Below, in pieces: positions 34,020 to 43,274 of a stretch of DNA of 64,000 bases. Source of the stretch: Polyangiaceae bacterium (GTDB lineage Bacteria > Myxococcota_A > Polyangia > Polyangiales > Polyangiaceae); assembly GCA_015075635.1 (NCBI GenBank), contig JABTUA010000002.1, forward strand, positions 434,001-498,000, read 5' to 3'. The position numbers were made by a program, and so were the translations under genes. The stretch's first letter is position 1. The number at the start of each line of letters is the position of its first letter. The notes under the pieces were generated by a model. The model did no database searches, was not told where the DNA came from, and worked only from the letters and a program-made list of their open reading frames with translations.

Positions 34020-36113
34020 TCACCGCCGCCGACGCCAGAGCGGCACCAGCGCTCCCGCCAACAGCAGCCAACCGGCGCTGCCCGACGGCGGGCGCTGCCC
34101 GACGGCGCACGAGGCGCCCACGTCGCCGGCGTCGGACTCGTGTTTCGCGGAGCCCGTCGGCTTGCCGCTCACCCCGGCGCCACCACCCCAGCCTGCCTCT
34201 TCGGGAGTGGGCGCTTTCACCGCGGTCCCCGGCGCCGGCATCGGGTCGTCGATCATCTCGATTTTGCCGCTCGTGTCCTTGACGATCACGGGGCGCCCTC
34301 GGAGCTTCGGCCCTTCCCAGAGCGCCGCGACCTCCGCGGCGGGCACCTGCTTCACCGCGTCGAACGACAGCGACCACGCCGCCATCACGGCCGGGCTCGG
34401 AACGTGCCGGCGCCACTTGCCGTCCACCAGCCAGACCTCCGGCGAACCGTCGTCAGCCTGAACCAGCTCCGGCGCGGAGGGCCAGGCACTCGCCTCGGGC
34501 AGCTTGCCGATCTCCGTGTCTCCGAGCGGCAGCGCGTCCCAGAACAGATCGAGCTTCCAGACCTCGAAGCTGGTCGGGTCCACGACGTGGCGCCGCACGC
34601 CGCTCGCCGCCGCGGTGCAGGTCAGGCTCTTGGGGCTGCCGGTGAGCTCGGCGTTCGCGCCACCGGCGCTGTCGATGCCGTAGGCGTGGATGGGGTGGGC
34701 CTGGCCGTCGAAGAGCGACAACGGCGGGTAGACGTCGAAGCCGTGGTTGCAGGAGCCGATGGCCGTGCACAGGTCGTCGCGCTCGACGTCGGCGGTGAGC
34801 GGCACGCCCGTGGCGCCGGAGCCCGCGGGGCCCCCGAAGTACAGGTGTACGTCGATGGGCTTGGTCGCCGCGTCCGGATCCTGCGCCCAGCCCTTGATCC
34901 CCTCGCAGCTCACCTCGTCCAGGTAGCCCTTGGGAGGCGCGTTGCACACGTCGCCTTCGTCCACCTTGCCGTCGCAGTCGTCGTCCTTGCCGTTGCAGAT
35001 CTCGGTCTTCGGCGTGCACTCGCCGTTCACGACCAGGTCCATGTAGTGGGCCCAGTTCCAGCCGCTGCCCGGATCGGTGTGATCGGAGCAGTCCGGCGCC
35101 TCGCCGTGGCCCATGATGTGCTTCTTGTCCTTGGGGATGCCGTATTGATCGCAGAGCCAGCGCGTCAGCTTGGCCGACGACTTGTACATGGCCTCCGTGT
35201 ACCACTTGCCCGGATCGGCGACCCACCCCTCGTGCTCGATGCCGATGGTCTGGCTGTTGAAGCAGGCGTCGTGCCAGGCGATGTCCGCGTCGTCCACCAT
35301 CTGAGTGATCTGCCCGTCGCTCGAGCGGATCACGTAGTGGGCGGACACCTTCGACGACGAGTTCTTGAACCACGAAATGGCGCCCGCGTAGCTGCCCTGC
35401 GTGGTGTGGATGATCACGTAGTTGATCTGCGCTGCGCCCCGGGAGGCGTTGGTGTAGTTGCCAGAGTACGCGGCGCTCCAGATGGCCCCTGGGTAGCCCA
35501 GACCTTGCTGCACGGCCGCGAGCTCGTCGCCATCGAGGCCGACGCCGCTCACCTCGACCACGAAGCCCTGGTCGTCGTGACCCTTCCAACCGCTGCTCAA
35601 GAGGGCGCGGACCTCTGACACCAGCGCCTCGCCGCCGTAGGCCTCGACGACCGAAACCCAAGCGTCGAGGCCGTCCCCGGCGCCCACGCCCCGCGCGTGA
35701 CCCGAGGTCTTCAGCAGCGCGGCCGCGGCGCGGATGTTGGTTCGCGCGTCGGTTGCGACGAGCTCCACGCTCACCCCGATGAGCAGCGCCGCCGCGTCGG
35801 CCGAGGTGAGCCCGCCGCTGCCGATGGCCATCAGGCCCCACTCGCGCGGCGCGTGCTCGTGATCGGCGTCGTGCTCGTCGTGAGCGCCCAGGTTCATGCT
35901 CAAGCGCGTCTGGACCTGCGCGATGGTCGCTAGCAGCTCCGCCGGCACTCCGCTCTGGCGCTCGGCCTCGCGGAAGTGCCCCACCAGAGGCGAATCGCCA
36001 GACAGCTGGGCGCGGGCCGACGCCGGGGCCTCCCTCTCCGACGGACCGCAGGCCCCGAGCAGCAGGGCGAGCACGAGCAAGGGCAGCTTCAGCCAGACGA
36101 GTCGCAAGTCCAC
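34020..36113 (-). CDS. N-acetylmuramoyl-L-alanine amidase with degenerate lysozyme-like domain and MYXO-CTERM-like tail
   Basis: A 697-residue protein from GTG 36113. The lipobox is LLLGAC (Cys22). Residues about 45-170 resemble a lytic transglycosylase fold (GVPAELLATIAQVQTRLSMN, EWGLMAIG, NIRAAAALLK), but the usual catalytic Glu-Ser is replaced by Gln-Thr, so it may only bind. The Amidase_2 domain (about 230-370) has the zinc ligand His in NYVIIHTTQG, GIEHEGW, and HIMGHGEAPDCSDHTDPG; it cuts the amide between MurNAc and the stem peptide. A Ca-binding-like CNGKDDDCDGKVDEGDVC motif follows. The end, SCAVGQRPP plus a hydrophobic stretch and WRRRR, is a MYXO-CTERM-like sorting signal. Confidence 0.88.
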   Translation of the reverse strand: MDLRLVWLKLPLLVLALLLGACGPSEREAPASARAQLSGDSPLVGHFREAERQSGVPAELLATIAQVQTRLSMNLGAHDEHDADHEHAPREWGLMAIGSGGLTSADAAALLIGVSVELVATDARTNIRAAAALLKTSGHARGVGAGDGLDAWVSVVEAYGGEALVSEVRALLSSGWKGHDDQGFVVEVSGVGLDGDELAAVQQGLGYPGAIWSAAYSGNYTNASRGAAQINYVIIHTTQGSYAGAISWFKNSSSKVSAHYVIRSSDGQITQMVDDADIAWHDACFNSQTIGIEHEGWVADPGKWYTEAMYKSSAKLTRWLCDQYGIPKDKKHIMGHGEAPDCSDHTDPGSGWNWAHYMDLVVNGECTPKTEICNGKDDDCDGKVDEGDVCNAPPKGYLDEVSCEGIKGWAQDPDAATKPIDVHLYFGGPAGSGATGVPLTADVERDDLCTAIGSCNHGFDVYPPLSLFDGQAHPIHAYGIDSAGGANAELTGSPKSLTCTAAASGVRRHVVDPTSFEVWKLDLFWDALPLGDTEIGKLPEASAWPSAPELVQADDGSPEVWLVDGKWRRHVPSPAVMAAWSLSFDAVKQVPAAEVAALWEGPKLRGRPVIVKDTSGKIEMIDDPMPAPGTAVKAPTPEEAGWGGGAGVSGKPTGSAKHESDAGDVGASCAVGQRPPSGSAGWLLLAGALVPLWRRRR

Positions 36114-36237
36114 GCCCGTCCCTTCGCAAATCGCGCACCAGGCGCGCCCCTCGTGTTTTCGCGCAGTTAGCGCCTCAATCCGCCAACCCTCGGTTGGCAG
36201 CGTATCGCCCGAGTTGGCATGCGAAGATGCGCTCCGG

Positions 36238-38214
36238 GTGACCGAGCGGGAAGAGCTTCTGCGAACGTTCGGCGAGCGGGTGAGCCAGCTCGGGCTGGCC
36301 GACACCGCCTTGGCGTTGCCGCTGGATGTGACGCAGCGACCCGAGCCCTCCAGCCCGGGCGCGCCGTCCCGCGCCTGGACGCGACCGGAGCCGAGCGAGC
36401 TGCCACGCATCTCCCTGTCGTTCGCGCTCGCCTCGATGCCCCCGTCGAACCCCGACGCCGCTGCTCGCGCCGACCTGGAGGTCCAGGGAGTGATCGGCGA
36501 AGGCGGCATGGGAGTCGTGCACGCCGCGCGCCAGCGCTCGCTCGATCGCGACGTCGCGGTCAAGACGCTCAAGTCACCGAGCGCCGGGGACGGGCCAACG
36601 GCCGCGCTCTTGCGCGAGGCCATCATCACCGGACGGCTCGAGCACCCTGGCATCGTGCCGGTGCACGCGCTCGGCCTCGACGATCGTGGCGCGCCCGTTT
36701 TGGTGATGAAGCGGGTCGAGGGCGTCGAGTGGCGCGCCCTTCTCGCGGACGCGCAGCACCCGGCTTGGGCGAGCCGGCCCGGAGATCGGCTCGACACCCA
36801 CCTCGAGATCTTGATGCAGATCTGCCAGGCGGTTCACTTCGCCCACGATCGCGGGGTGATCCACTGCGACATCAAGCCCGAGAACGTGATGCTCGGCGGC
36901 TACGGCGAGGTCTACCTGGTGGACTGGGGCATCGCCGTGCGCAGCGACGACCCCAGCATGGCCGAGCGCGCCGGGCTGGTCGGGACGCCGGCGTTCATGC
37001 CGCCGGAGCTAGTCTCGGGCGGGCCCATCGGTCCGGCGACGGACGTCTACCTGCTCGGCGCGACGCTGCACTACGTGCTCACGGGACGTTTTCGCCACGA
37101 CGGCAAGAAGCTCCAGGACGCGCTGATGTCCGCGTTCTGCTCGGAGCCGTACGCCTACGACGCCTCGATCCCCGACGAGCTCGCGGCTTTGTGCAACCAG
37201 GCGACGAGCCGCGACCCCGCGGCGCGACCGGCGAGCGCGCTGGCGTTCCGACAGGCCATCGCCGACTTCCTGCGGCACAAGGGCTCCATCTTGCTGGCCG
37301 ACGAGGCCGCCGAGCGCCTGGCGCGCCTTTCGACGTTGCTCGACGAGAGCGCGGAGGACGACGCACCCGATGATCTGCAGCGGGCTTACCAGCTGGTCAC
37401 CGAGTCTCGCTTCGGCTTCGCGCAAGCGCTGAAGGAGTGGAGCGAGAACACCCAGGCGCGCGCCGGGCTGACCCAGACCGTGACGCTGGCCGTCGAGCTC
37501 GAGCTGCGTCAGGGTCACGTGCAGACGGCGGAGGCGCTCCTCGGCGAGCTCGGCACGCCTCCACCGGAGCTCAGGGAGCGGGTGCGGCTGGCGCGCAAGG
37601 AGCTGGCGAAGCTCCACGCGGAGGACGAACGCCTGCGCGCCATGGCCCGCGAGCAGGACAGCAGCGTGGCCGGCCGCGAGCGCACCAAGGGCCTCGCCGC
37701 GATGACCGGCGCCGCCATGGCGCTCTCGGCTTTCGCGCTGTCTCAGCCGAACCCTGCCAAGATCAAGCCGGAAGGGTTGCTCGCGTTTGGCGTGGTGATC
37801 TTCGCCGTCACGCTCGGCATCAGCGTGCTCTGGCGCAAGCGACTGTTCGAGAACCAGTTCAGCCGGCGCATGACGGGCTTGATGCTCATGACCAGCGCGC
37901 TCCTGGTCGTCAGCCGCTCCTTCGGCGTCTGGCTTCAGATGCCGGCGCCGCTGATCTTCGCCCAAGATCTGCTGGTCTTCGCCGCGGTCTCGGGCGTCGC
38001 GGCGGTGCTGATCTTGCCCTGGCTCGCGCCGCTGGTGTTGCTCACGGCCGGCGGCGCCGCCTACTGCTTCGCCTCGCCCAGCCTTTCGCCGGTCGTGTTC
38101 TCGCTGGTCGGCGTGCTCACACCACCCTGCGTGGCGCTGGCGCTGTGGCGACATCGCATGGTCGAGGAGCAGGAGCGCGAGGACGCCTTGCCGCAGAGCA
38201 CGACGTTCGAGTGA
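36238..38214 (+). CDS. Ser/Thr protein kinase with multi-helix membrane C-terminus
   Basis: A 658-residue protein from GTG 36238; an upstream TTG is possible. The kinase domain spans about 75-350: glycine loop VIGEGGMGVVHAA, VAVKTLK, catalytic HCDIKPENV near 209 (Cys in place of the usual Arg of HRD) and DWG near 229 instead of DFG. The catalytic Asp, Lys and Asn remain. A helical region follows (about 380-480), then five or six membrane helices to the end (MTGAAMALSAFALS, LAFGVVIFAVTLGISVLW and others). The membrane part has no known family. It diverges from the amidase gene by 124 bases. Confidence 0.88.
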   Translation: MTEREELLRTFGERVSQLGLADTALALPLDVTQRPEPSSPGAPSRAWTRPEPSELPRISLSFALASMPPSNPDAAARADLEVQGVIGEGGMGVVHAARQRSLDRDVAVKTLKSPSAGDGPTAALLREAIITGRLEHPGIVPVHALGLDDRGAPVLVMKRVEGVEWRALLADAQHPAWASRPGDRLDTHLEILMQICQAVHFAHDRGVIHCDIKPENVMLGGYGEVYLVDWGIAVRSDDPSMAERAGLVGTPAFMPPELVSGGPIGPATDVYLLGATLHYVLTGRFRHDGKKLQDALMSAFCSEPYAYDASIPDELAALCNQATSRDPAARPASALAFRQAIADFLRHKGSILLADEAAERLARLSTLLDESAEDDAPDDLQRAYQLVTESRFGFAQALKEWSENTQARAGLTQTVTLAVELELRQGHVQTAEALLGELGTPPPELRERVRLARKELAKLHAEDERLRAMAREQDSSVAGRERTKGLAAMTGAAMALSAFALSQPNPAKIKPEGLLAFGVVIFAVTLGISVLWRKRLFENQFSRRMTGLMLMTSALLVVSRSFGVWLQMPAPLIFAQDLLVFAAVSGVAAVLILPWLAPLVLLTAGGAAYCFASPSLSPVVFSLVGVLTPPCVALALWRHRMVEEQEREDALPQSTTFE

Positions 38215-38217
38215 GAG

Positions 38218-38754
38218 TTACAGCTTCGGCAACCCGAGCTTCTCGCCCGGCAGCTCCGGGAGATCTCTGGGAGCATCCACGTCGATCTCTGCCTCACGCA
38301 GGAATCGCGAGAGCTCCTCGTACACGAGCCTCGTGCGCGCGCCCGGGTAGAAGCAGATCTCCTCACCCGAAGCGTCGAGCGTGAGTCGGGCCTCGACTCC
38401 GGCGAGGTGCTCAGGGACATCCACGCGAAGCTTGACTCCCGACGAAACATCGAGCGTCCCGAGCGACCTCGAACCGGTCGGCAGCACGCGAGCGACTCGG
38501 AGGCGCTGCCGCTCCAGCGTGAAGCGCCAACGATTGCGACGCGACGTGTACAGGGCGATCGGGAGCGCGCACGCGATGGCCAGGAGCACGGGCACCCAGA
38601 CGAATACCTCACGGAGGCCGAAGAACCCCTGTAACGCGTAGAACACTGCGGCCAAACCCAGCGCCGCCAACATGGTCACGACGTTGGAGCCCGCCGCCAC
38701 CTCCAGCTCGGTGCGCGGCGCGCTGCGGTACGGGGATCCAACGGGCTCGGTCAC
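38218..38754 (-). CDS. membrane protein with a soluble C-terminal domain, unknown
   Basis: A 178-residue protein with a GTG start. Two helices (about 25-45 VVTMLAALGLAAVFYALQG, and 50-70 VFVWVPVLLAIACALPIALY) are followed by about 105 soluble residues with a beta-rich, PH-like character (RFTLERQRLRVARVLPTGSR). It ends the DUF362 operon (3-base gap to the upstream stop). A second two-helix protein with a similar plan lies at 54620-55126. Confidence 0.6.
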   Translation of the reverse strand: MTEPVGSPYRSAPRTELEVAAGSNVVTMLAALGLAAVFYALQGFFGLREVFVWVPVLLAIACALPIALYTSRRNRWRFTLERQRLRVARVLPTGSRSLGTLDVSSGVKLRVDVPEHLAGVEARLTLDASGEEICFYPGARTRLVYEELSRFLREAEIDVDAPRDLPELPGEKLGLPKL

Positions 38755-38757
38755 GCC

Positions 38758-40785
38758 TCACTCCAGAACCAGCGTCCCGAACCTGTCGGGCACATGGAAA
38801 TTCGGCTTCTTGGTCAGGGTCGGGCTCCAGGCCAGGTACTTGCGCGGCGCCGCGCCCTCCATGCGGTAGAGCCCCAGTGGAACGCGGGCGCCCGACGCGA
38901 GCACCGCCAAGATCTCCTTCGCCGTCAGGCGCGCCTCGATGACCGCGCGGCGCGCGCCGGGGTCGCGGGTGGTGCCGACGCTGAGCCCGCTCGACCAACC
39001 GGTGTCGCTCGCGCCGCCCAGGCGCACATCGAGGTCGAACCAGTGACCGAAGGGGCCGATCTCGATCTCGGCGTAGTGACGCGGGTCCTTCGCGTCGTGG
39101 CCCAGAAAGAGCTCGACGCAGTCCTCCTGGTAGAGCTTGTCCCGCTCCTCGGTCACCGGCCTCTGCCGATCGACGAACAGGCCGGCGCCCTCCAGCTCGA
39201 ACAGCGCGAAGAGCCCCGACTTCGACCAGGCGAAGCGCGCCCGCGTCACGACGCCCGTGGGGTTGCCCGCCCAGTCCGTGTCCCAGCTCACTGCGGGTGC
39301 GCGCGCCCAGACCGCGTCGTCGGCCTTGCCGTCCAAGCTCACCGTGTCGGCGCCCAGCGCGACCGCCCGAGCTTCGCGCGGCTGGGCGCTCGGCGCGGGG
39401 GCGGGTGGAGCCGGCAGCGTCCGCGCCACCGGTTGCCACGGCGCGCTCGGGGTCGAGTGCAGCTCGAAGCCGGCCATGGAGCGGAAGTGGAAGGGACGCG
39501 GCTTGCCGAACAGATCCGCCGCGTCGCCCTCGATCTTGGTGGCGGTCAGGTCGAGCCCGTAGCGCTTGGCCGCGACGCTGATCAGCGGGGAGGTCTTGTG
39601 CCCGCCGAGCTCGCTCGCGAGCCGCGGGTTGTTCCAGAGCCCCAGGAGCTCCGCCCCCACGCGATCGACGCTGACCGGGTTGGTGCCTCCGATGGCGACG
39701 CGCTCCTCCGTCGGGTAGAGCTGCCAAAAGCCGTCACCGCCCATGCCCGGCGCTGCCTCGGCCAGGACCGCGTCCGGCGTCGAGATCTCGAGCACGTCGG
39801 CCATGCGCTCCGCGAACACCATCAGCGCCCCGACATGGGCCTTGCGCTCCTCCAGTGGGTCGAGCGCCGCCGCGTCTGCGGCCTTCGCGGCCTTCTTGGC
39901 CTTGATTTGCTCGTTCAGCTCGCGGTGCGTCCGGTACTTCTGCTTGTAGGCGGGGCGCGCGTCGCTGAGCATGACCGTGCCCTGCATGCCCTTGATGGCC
40001 ATGGAGGTGACCGAGAAGCGGTGCGCCTTGACCTTGGGCAGCGAGACGAAGAGCCCGTGGTCGAGGTGCTCGGCCAGGATCTTCGGCATGAGCAGGGTCG
40101 GAACGCGCGTGCTCGCGATGCCGCTGACGGCGAGCGGCTGACCGGGCTTGTCACCCTCCACGTCGTAGACGCCGTCGTCGTCCATCGCCACCAGCGCCAC
40201 GCCCTCTTCCCGGGCCATGCTCTCGTAGCCGGTGAGCTCGATGACCCGCTTCCAGTGCGCGTGGGAGATGCCGCAACCCTCGGCGATGGTGACCTTGTCG
40301 TGCCCACGCTTCTTCAGGCAGCGAACCACGCCGCGCGTGAAGTCCACGTCGGTGGTACGCCCGACCATGCCGTCGTCCCCCTTGCGCTTCTCGGGGTCCA
40401 CGATGCCGTCGAACCCGCACAAGTTGGGCTTGAGCAGGATGGGCGTCGCGGCCGGACGTCGCGGCATCACCGCCTCGCAGATGGCCTCGCCCAGCCCGAG
40501 CGGGCTCTGACCGCGGAGCGCGGTGACGGGGCTCTTGTCCGCCTTCAGGCGCTCGACGTGGCGCTTCCGCAGCGCAGCGCCATCGACCTTCTCGGCGCCC
40601 AGCACGCTGGGGCCCGCGTCCCACACCGTCTCGGTCGCGGCCGACACGGTGTCCGCCGAGGGGGCGGCGCTCGGAGCCGCCGCCGCCGGGACCGGCGGAG
40701 GGGCGCTCTCCGCCGGCGCAGGGATCGGCGGCGCTTCCTTGCGACAGGCAGCGAGTGAGAGACCGATCAGCGCGAGCCGGCGCAC
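38758..40785 (-). CDS. DUF362 lipoprotein fused to a CBM9-like domain
   Basis: A 675-residue protein with a GTG start. A short signal with lipobox LSLAAC precedes a Pro/Ala/Ser linker. Residues about 90-440 match DUF362, a domain of unknown function often paired with iron-sulfur proteins (LLKPNLCGFDG, KKRGHDKVTIAEGCGISH, GLFVSLPKVKAHRFSVTSMA, IKGMQGTVMLSD). Residues about 485-675 resemble a carbohydrate-binding family-9-like beta sandwich (ALGADTVSLDGKADDAVWAR, DCVELFLGHDAKDPRHYAEI). The fusion of the two on an exported lipoprotein is unusual. It sits between a small lipoprotein gene (9-base gap) and a membrane-protein gene (3-base gap). Confidence 0.82.
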   Translation of the reverse strand: MRRLALIGLSLAACRKEAPPIPAPAESAPPPVPAAAAPSAAPSADTVSAATETVWDAGPSVLGAEKVDGAALRKRHVERLKADKSPVTALRGQSPLGLGEAICEAVMPRRPAATPILLKPNLCGFDGIVDPEKRKGDDGMVGRTTDVDFTRGVVRCLKKRGHDKVTIAEGCGISHAHWKRVIELTGYESMAREEGVALVAMDDDGVYDVEGDKPGQPLAVSGIASTRVPTLLMPKILAEHLDHGLFVSLPKVKAHRFSVTSMAIKGMQGTVMLSDARPAYKQKYRTHRELNEQIKAKKAAKAADAAALDPLEERKAHVGALMVFAERMADVLEISTPDAVLAEAAPGMGGDGFWQLYPTEERVAIGGTNPVSVDRVGAELLGLWNNPRLASELGGHKTSPLISVAAKRYGLDLTATKIEGDAADLFGKPRPFHFRSMAGFELHSTPSAPWQPVARTLPAPPAPAPSAQPREARAVALGADTVSLDGKADDAVWARAPAVSWDTDWAGNPTGVVTRARFAWSKSGLFALFELEGAGLFVDRQRPVTEERDKLYQEDCVELFLGHDAKDPRHYAEIEIGPFGHWFDLDVRLGGASDTGWSSGLSVGTTRDPGARRAVIEARLTAKEILAVLASGARVPLGLYRMEGAAPRKYLAWSPTLTKKPNFHVPDRFGTLVLE

Positions 40786-40794
40786 CCCCGAAGC

Positions 40795-41157
40795 TCAGCG
40801 CCCCCCGGGCGTGACGAAGCTGTCGGAGCACTCGCGCTTCACGTCGTCCGCGGACGAGTGCTTGCTCGAGCTGTAGTACCAGTTCGTGAGCTTGCCCTTC
40901 TGGCAACCGCCCAGGGCGGACGAGGTGTCGCACGCAGTCGTGGAGAGCACGTACCCGCTCGACGGCGAGCAGATCGACTTCACCTTCTCGTTCGGCTCGG
41001 TGTGGAAGTCGATGCAGATGGAGCTGCCACCGCTGGCGGCGCTGCGCATGTCGCAGCTGCCCTTCACTTCCTGTGGACCGCTCTTCTTGCAGGCCAGGAG
41101 CGCGAAAGCGACCACGAGCACGGGAAGCGCAGCAGAACGAACAGTCGACACCTTCAT
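40795..41157 (-). CDS. small Cys-containing lipoprotein, unknown
   Basis: A 120-residue protein starting MKVSTVRSAALPVLVVAFAL, with the lipobox FALLAC (Cys23). The mature part has six further Cys (GSCDMRS, SICIDF, SICSPSS, TACDTSS, GGCQKG, RECSDS), probably three disulfides. No family was recognised. It heads an operon with the DUF362 and membrane genes. The Shine-Dalgarno is GGAGG, seven bases before ATG, and lies within a hairpin. Confidence 0.7.
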   Translation of the reverse strand: MKVSTVRSAALPVLVVAFALLACKKSGPQEVKGSCDMRSAASGGSSICIDFHTEPNEKVKSICSPSSGYVLSTTACDTSSALGGCQKGKLTNWYYSSSKHSSADDVKRECSDSFVTPGGR

Positions 41158-41159
41158 CG

Positions 41160-41177
41160 GGAGCCCTCCAAGGCTCC
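41160..41177 (-). promoter_or_regulatory. leader hairpin enclosing the Shine-Dalgarno of the DUF362 operon
   Basis: On the minus strand GGAGCC and GGCTCC form a 6-bp stem around the loop TTGGAG. The GGAGG ribosome-binding site spans the loop-stem junction, so folding would limit access. The start codon is 2 bases further on. Confidence 0.4.
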
Positions 41178-41341
41178 GAGGTATCACGAGCGGGGCGCCG
41201 TGCGCTACAGGTTGCTCCAGCTGCAGGATTCGCAGACGACCCACGCGGGGCGGCCGCCCGCCGCCCACGCGCCGGAGGTGATTCCCGGAGCTTCCCCGGC
41301 TTTGCCGCCAAGGCGACCAGTCGCGGCTCGCGACCGCCCGT

Positions 41342-43222
41342 CTAGTTGCAGGTCACCTTGGTGACGGTCACGTCGTCCACGTTCCAGGACGACACCGTGA
41401 ACACGCCGCCGCTCGTCACCTGGTGCCCGAAGCGCACCCGGAGCGCCGCGTTGGCGTAGGCCGAGATGTCGTAGGTCTGCTGGCTCCAAGCCGAGTCCGC
41501 CACGCCGGGAGACGAGCCGGACTGCCACACCGGTACCCAGGCCGAGCCGTTGTAGACCTCGACGATGTTCTGCATGAACGGCGTGTAGTCACTGTTGAGC
41601 CAACGCCAGAAGCTCAGGTAGAGCTTGGGCGAGCCGGCTGCGTTGATGATGGGGCTCGTCAGGTAGTAGTAGCCGTGCAGCACAGTCGACGCGTTGCCGC
41701 CGATCACCACGCCCGCAACACCGTTGTCGCCGCTCGGAGTGTGGTCGACCGAGGGGTCGGGGCCGGCGTAGACGTGGCCCGTCGATGCAGTCGCCGACCC
41801 GATCTGCCACTCCGTACCCAGCGTCCAGCCCTGGCTGTTGTTGGCGAAGCCCTCCGTGAACAGGATGCTCGGCACCGGATTGGTGCAGCCGGAGGCGACA
41901 CAGCCGCCGTTGGTGCAGGTCTGCCCCGTCGTGCAGACCGTGCCGCAGGCACCGCAGTTGTTCGGATCGACCTTCACGTCCACGCACAGGCCGTTGCAGT
42001 TGGTCGTCCCGCCGGAGCACAGGAGCTGGCAGCCACCGTTGTTGCAAATCTGACCCGTCGGGCAGGCCGTGCCGCAGGTGCCGCAGTTGGCAGCGTCGAT
42101 CTTCGTGTCCACGCATTTGCCGCTGCAGTTCGTGGTGCCGCCGGTGCACACGATGCCGCAGGCGCCGTTCACGCAGCTCTCGCCGGCCGCGCAGGCTTTG
42201 GCGCAGGTGCCGCAGTTCGTGGGATCGACCTTGGTGTCCACGCAGGCGCCGCTGCACAGCGTGCTGCCGCCGCCGCACACCAGGCCGCAAGTGCCGCTCG
42301 AGCAGACCTGACCCGTGGTGCACTTGGTGCCGCAGCTGCCGCAGTTCGCGGGGTCGAGCTTGGTGTCCACACACACGCCCGCGCACAGCGTGGTGCCGCC
42401 CACGCACACCGTCGTGCAGGTGCCGTTCACGCAGGCCTGGCCGCTCGTGCACGCCGTGCCGCACGCGCCGCAGTTTCCAGTGTCGATGGTGGTGTCCACG
42501 CACTTGCCGGCGCACAACGTGGTGCCGCCCACGCACTGCGTGCCGCACTGACCAGCGGAGCAGACCTGGCCGCTTGGGCACGCGGTGTCGCAAGCGCCGC
42601 AGTTCGCGGGATCGACGCTGGTGTCCACGCACTTGCCGGCGCACAGCGTGGTGCCACCCACGCATTGCGTGCCGCACTGGCCGGCGGAGCAGACTTCTCC
42701 CGAGGCGCAGGTGGTACCGCAGGCGCCGCAGTTCCCAGGGTCGACGCTGGTGTCCACGCACTTGCCGGTGCACTGGGTGGTGCCGCCGGAGCAGGTGACT
42801 CCGCACAGGCCGGCGGAGCAGACCTCCCCGACGTTGCACACGTTGCCGCAGCTGCCGCAATTGGAGATGTCCGTCTGCACATTGACGCAGGAGCCGCCGC
42901 ACTCCGTGGTGCCTCCGCTGCAGGTCGAGCCGCAGCTGCCGTTCGAGCAGAACTCGCCGGCGCCGCACTTGGTGTTGCAGGCGCCGCAGTGGTTCGGGTT
43001 GTACTGCGGGTCCACGCACTTCCCGGCGCAGTCGAGGAGCCCGCTGGGACAGCCGGACGCACCGCCGGAGCCACCGGCTCCGCCCGCGCCGCCGACGCCG
43101 CCCAGGCCGCCGCCGCCGCCGCTGCCCACACCGCTGTCCGAGCCGGTGCTGCACGCGACGGCGACGCCGCCGAGAGCCAGGACCACCACCGCTGCAAAAA
43201 CCCGAGCCAAGGCGTCACGCAT
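41342..43222 (-). CDS. long Cys-rich repeat lipoprotein with C-terminal jelly-roll-like domain
   Basis: A 626-residue protein. Lipobox GGVAVAC, then a Gly-rich linker. Residues about 50-430 hold about ten repeats of the form GGTT-x-C-x-G-x-CVDT-x-x-DP-x-NCGACG-x-x-C-x-x-GQ-x-C, each of about 37 residues with six Cys, like the Stig1/myxobacterial disulfide repeats. The C-terminal 190 residues contain no repeat and look like a MAM/jelly-roll beta sandwich (ILFTEGFANNSQGWTLG, AGSPKLYLSFWRWLNSDY), a typical binding module of secreted proteases. The whole is probably a rigid stalk with a terminal adhesive domain. Confidence 0.88.
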   Translation of the reverse strand: MRDALARVFAAVVVLALGGVAVACSTGSDSGVGSGGGGGLGGVGGAGGAGGSGGASGCPSGLLDCAGKCVDPQYNPNHCGACNTKCGAGEFCSNGSCGSTCSGGTTECGGSCVNVQTDISNCGSCGNVCNVGEVCSAGLCGVTCSGGTTQCTGKCVDTSVDPGNCGACGTTCASGEVCSAGQCGTQCVGGTTLCAGKCVDTSVDPANCGACDTACPSGQVCSAGQCGTQCVGGTTLCAGKCVDTTIDTGNCGACGTACTSGQACVNGTCTTVCVGGTTLCAGVCVDTKLDPANCGSCGTKCTTGQVCSSGTCGLVCGGGSTLCSGACVDTKVDPTNCGTCAKACAAGESCVNGACGIVCTGGTTNCSGKCVDTKIDAANCGTCGTACPTGQICNNGGCQLLCSGGTTNCNGLCVDVKVDPNNCGACGTVCTTGQTCTNGGCVASGCTNPVPSILFTEGFANNSQGWTLGTEWQIGSATASTGHVYAGPDPSVDHTPSGDNGVAGVVIGGNASTVLHGYYYLTSPIINAAGSPKLYLSFWRWLNSDYTPFMQNIVEVYNGSAWVPVWQSGSSPGVADSAWSQQTYDISAYANAALRVRFGHQVTSGGVFTVSSWNVDDVTVTKVTCN

Positions 43223-43274
43223 CCCGCCAGGATACCGGCTCGGGGGCCCAACTCACAAGGCCGGCTGATTTTTG

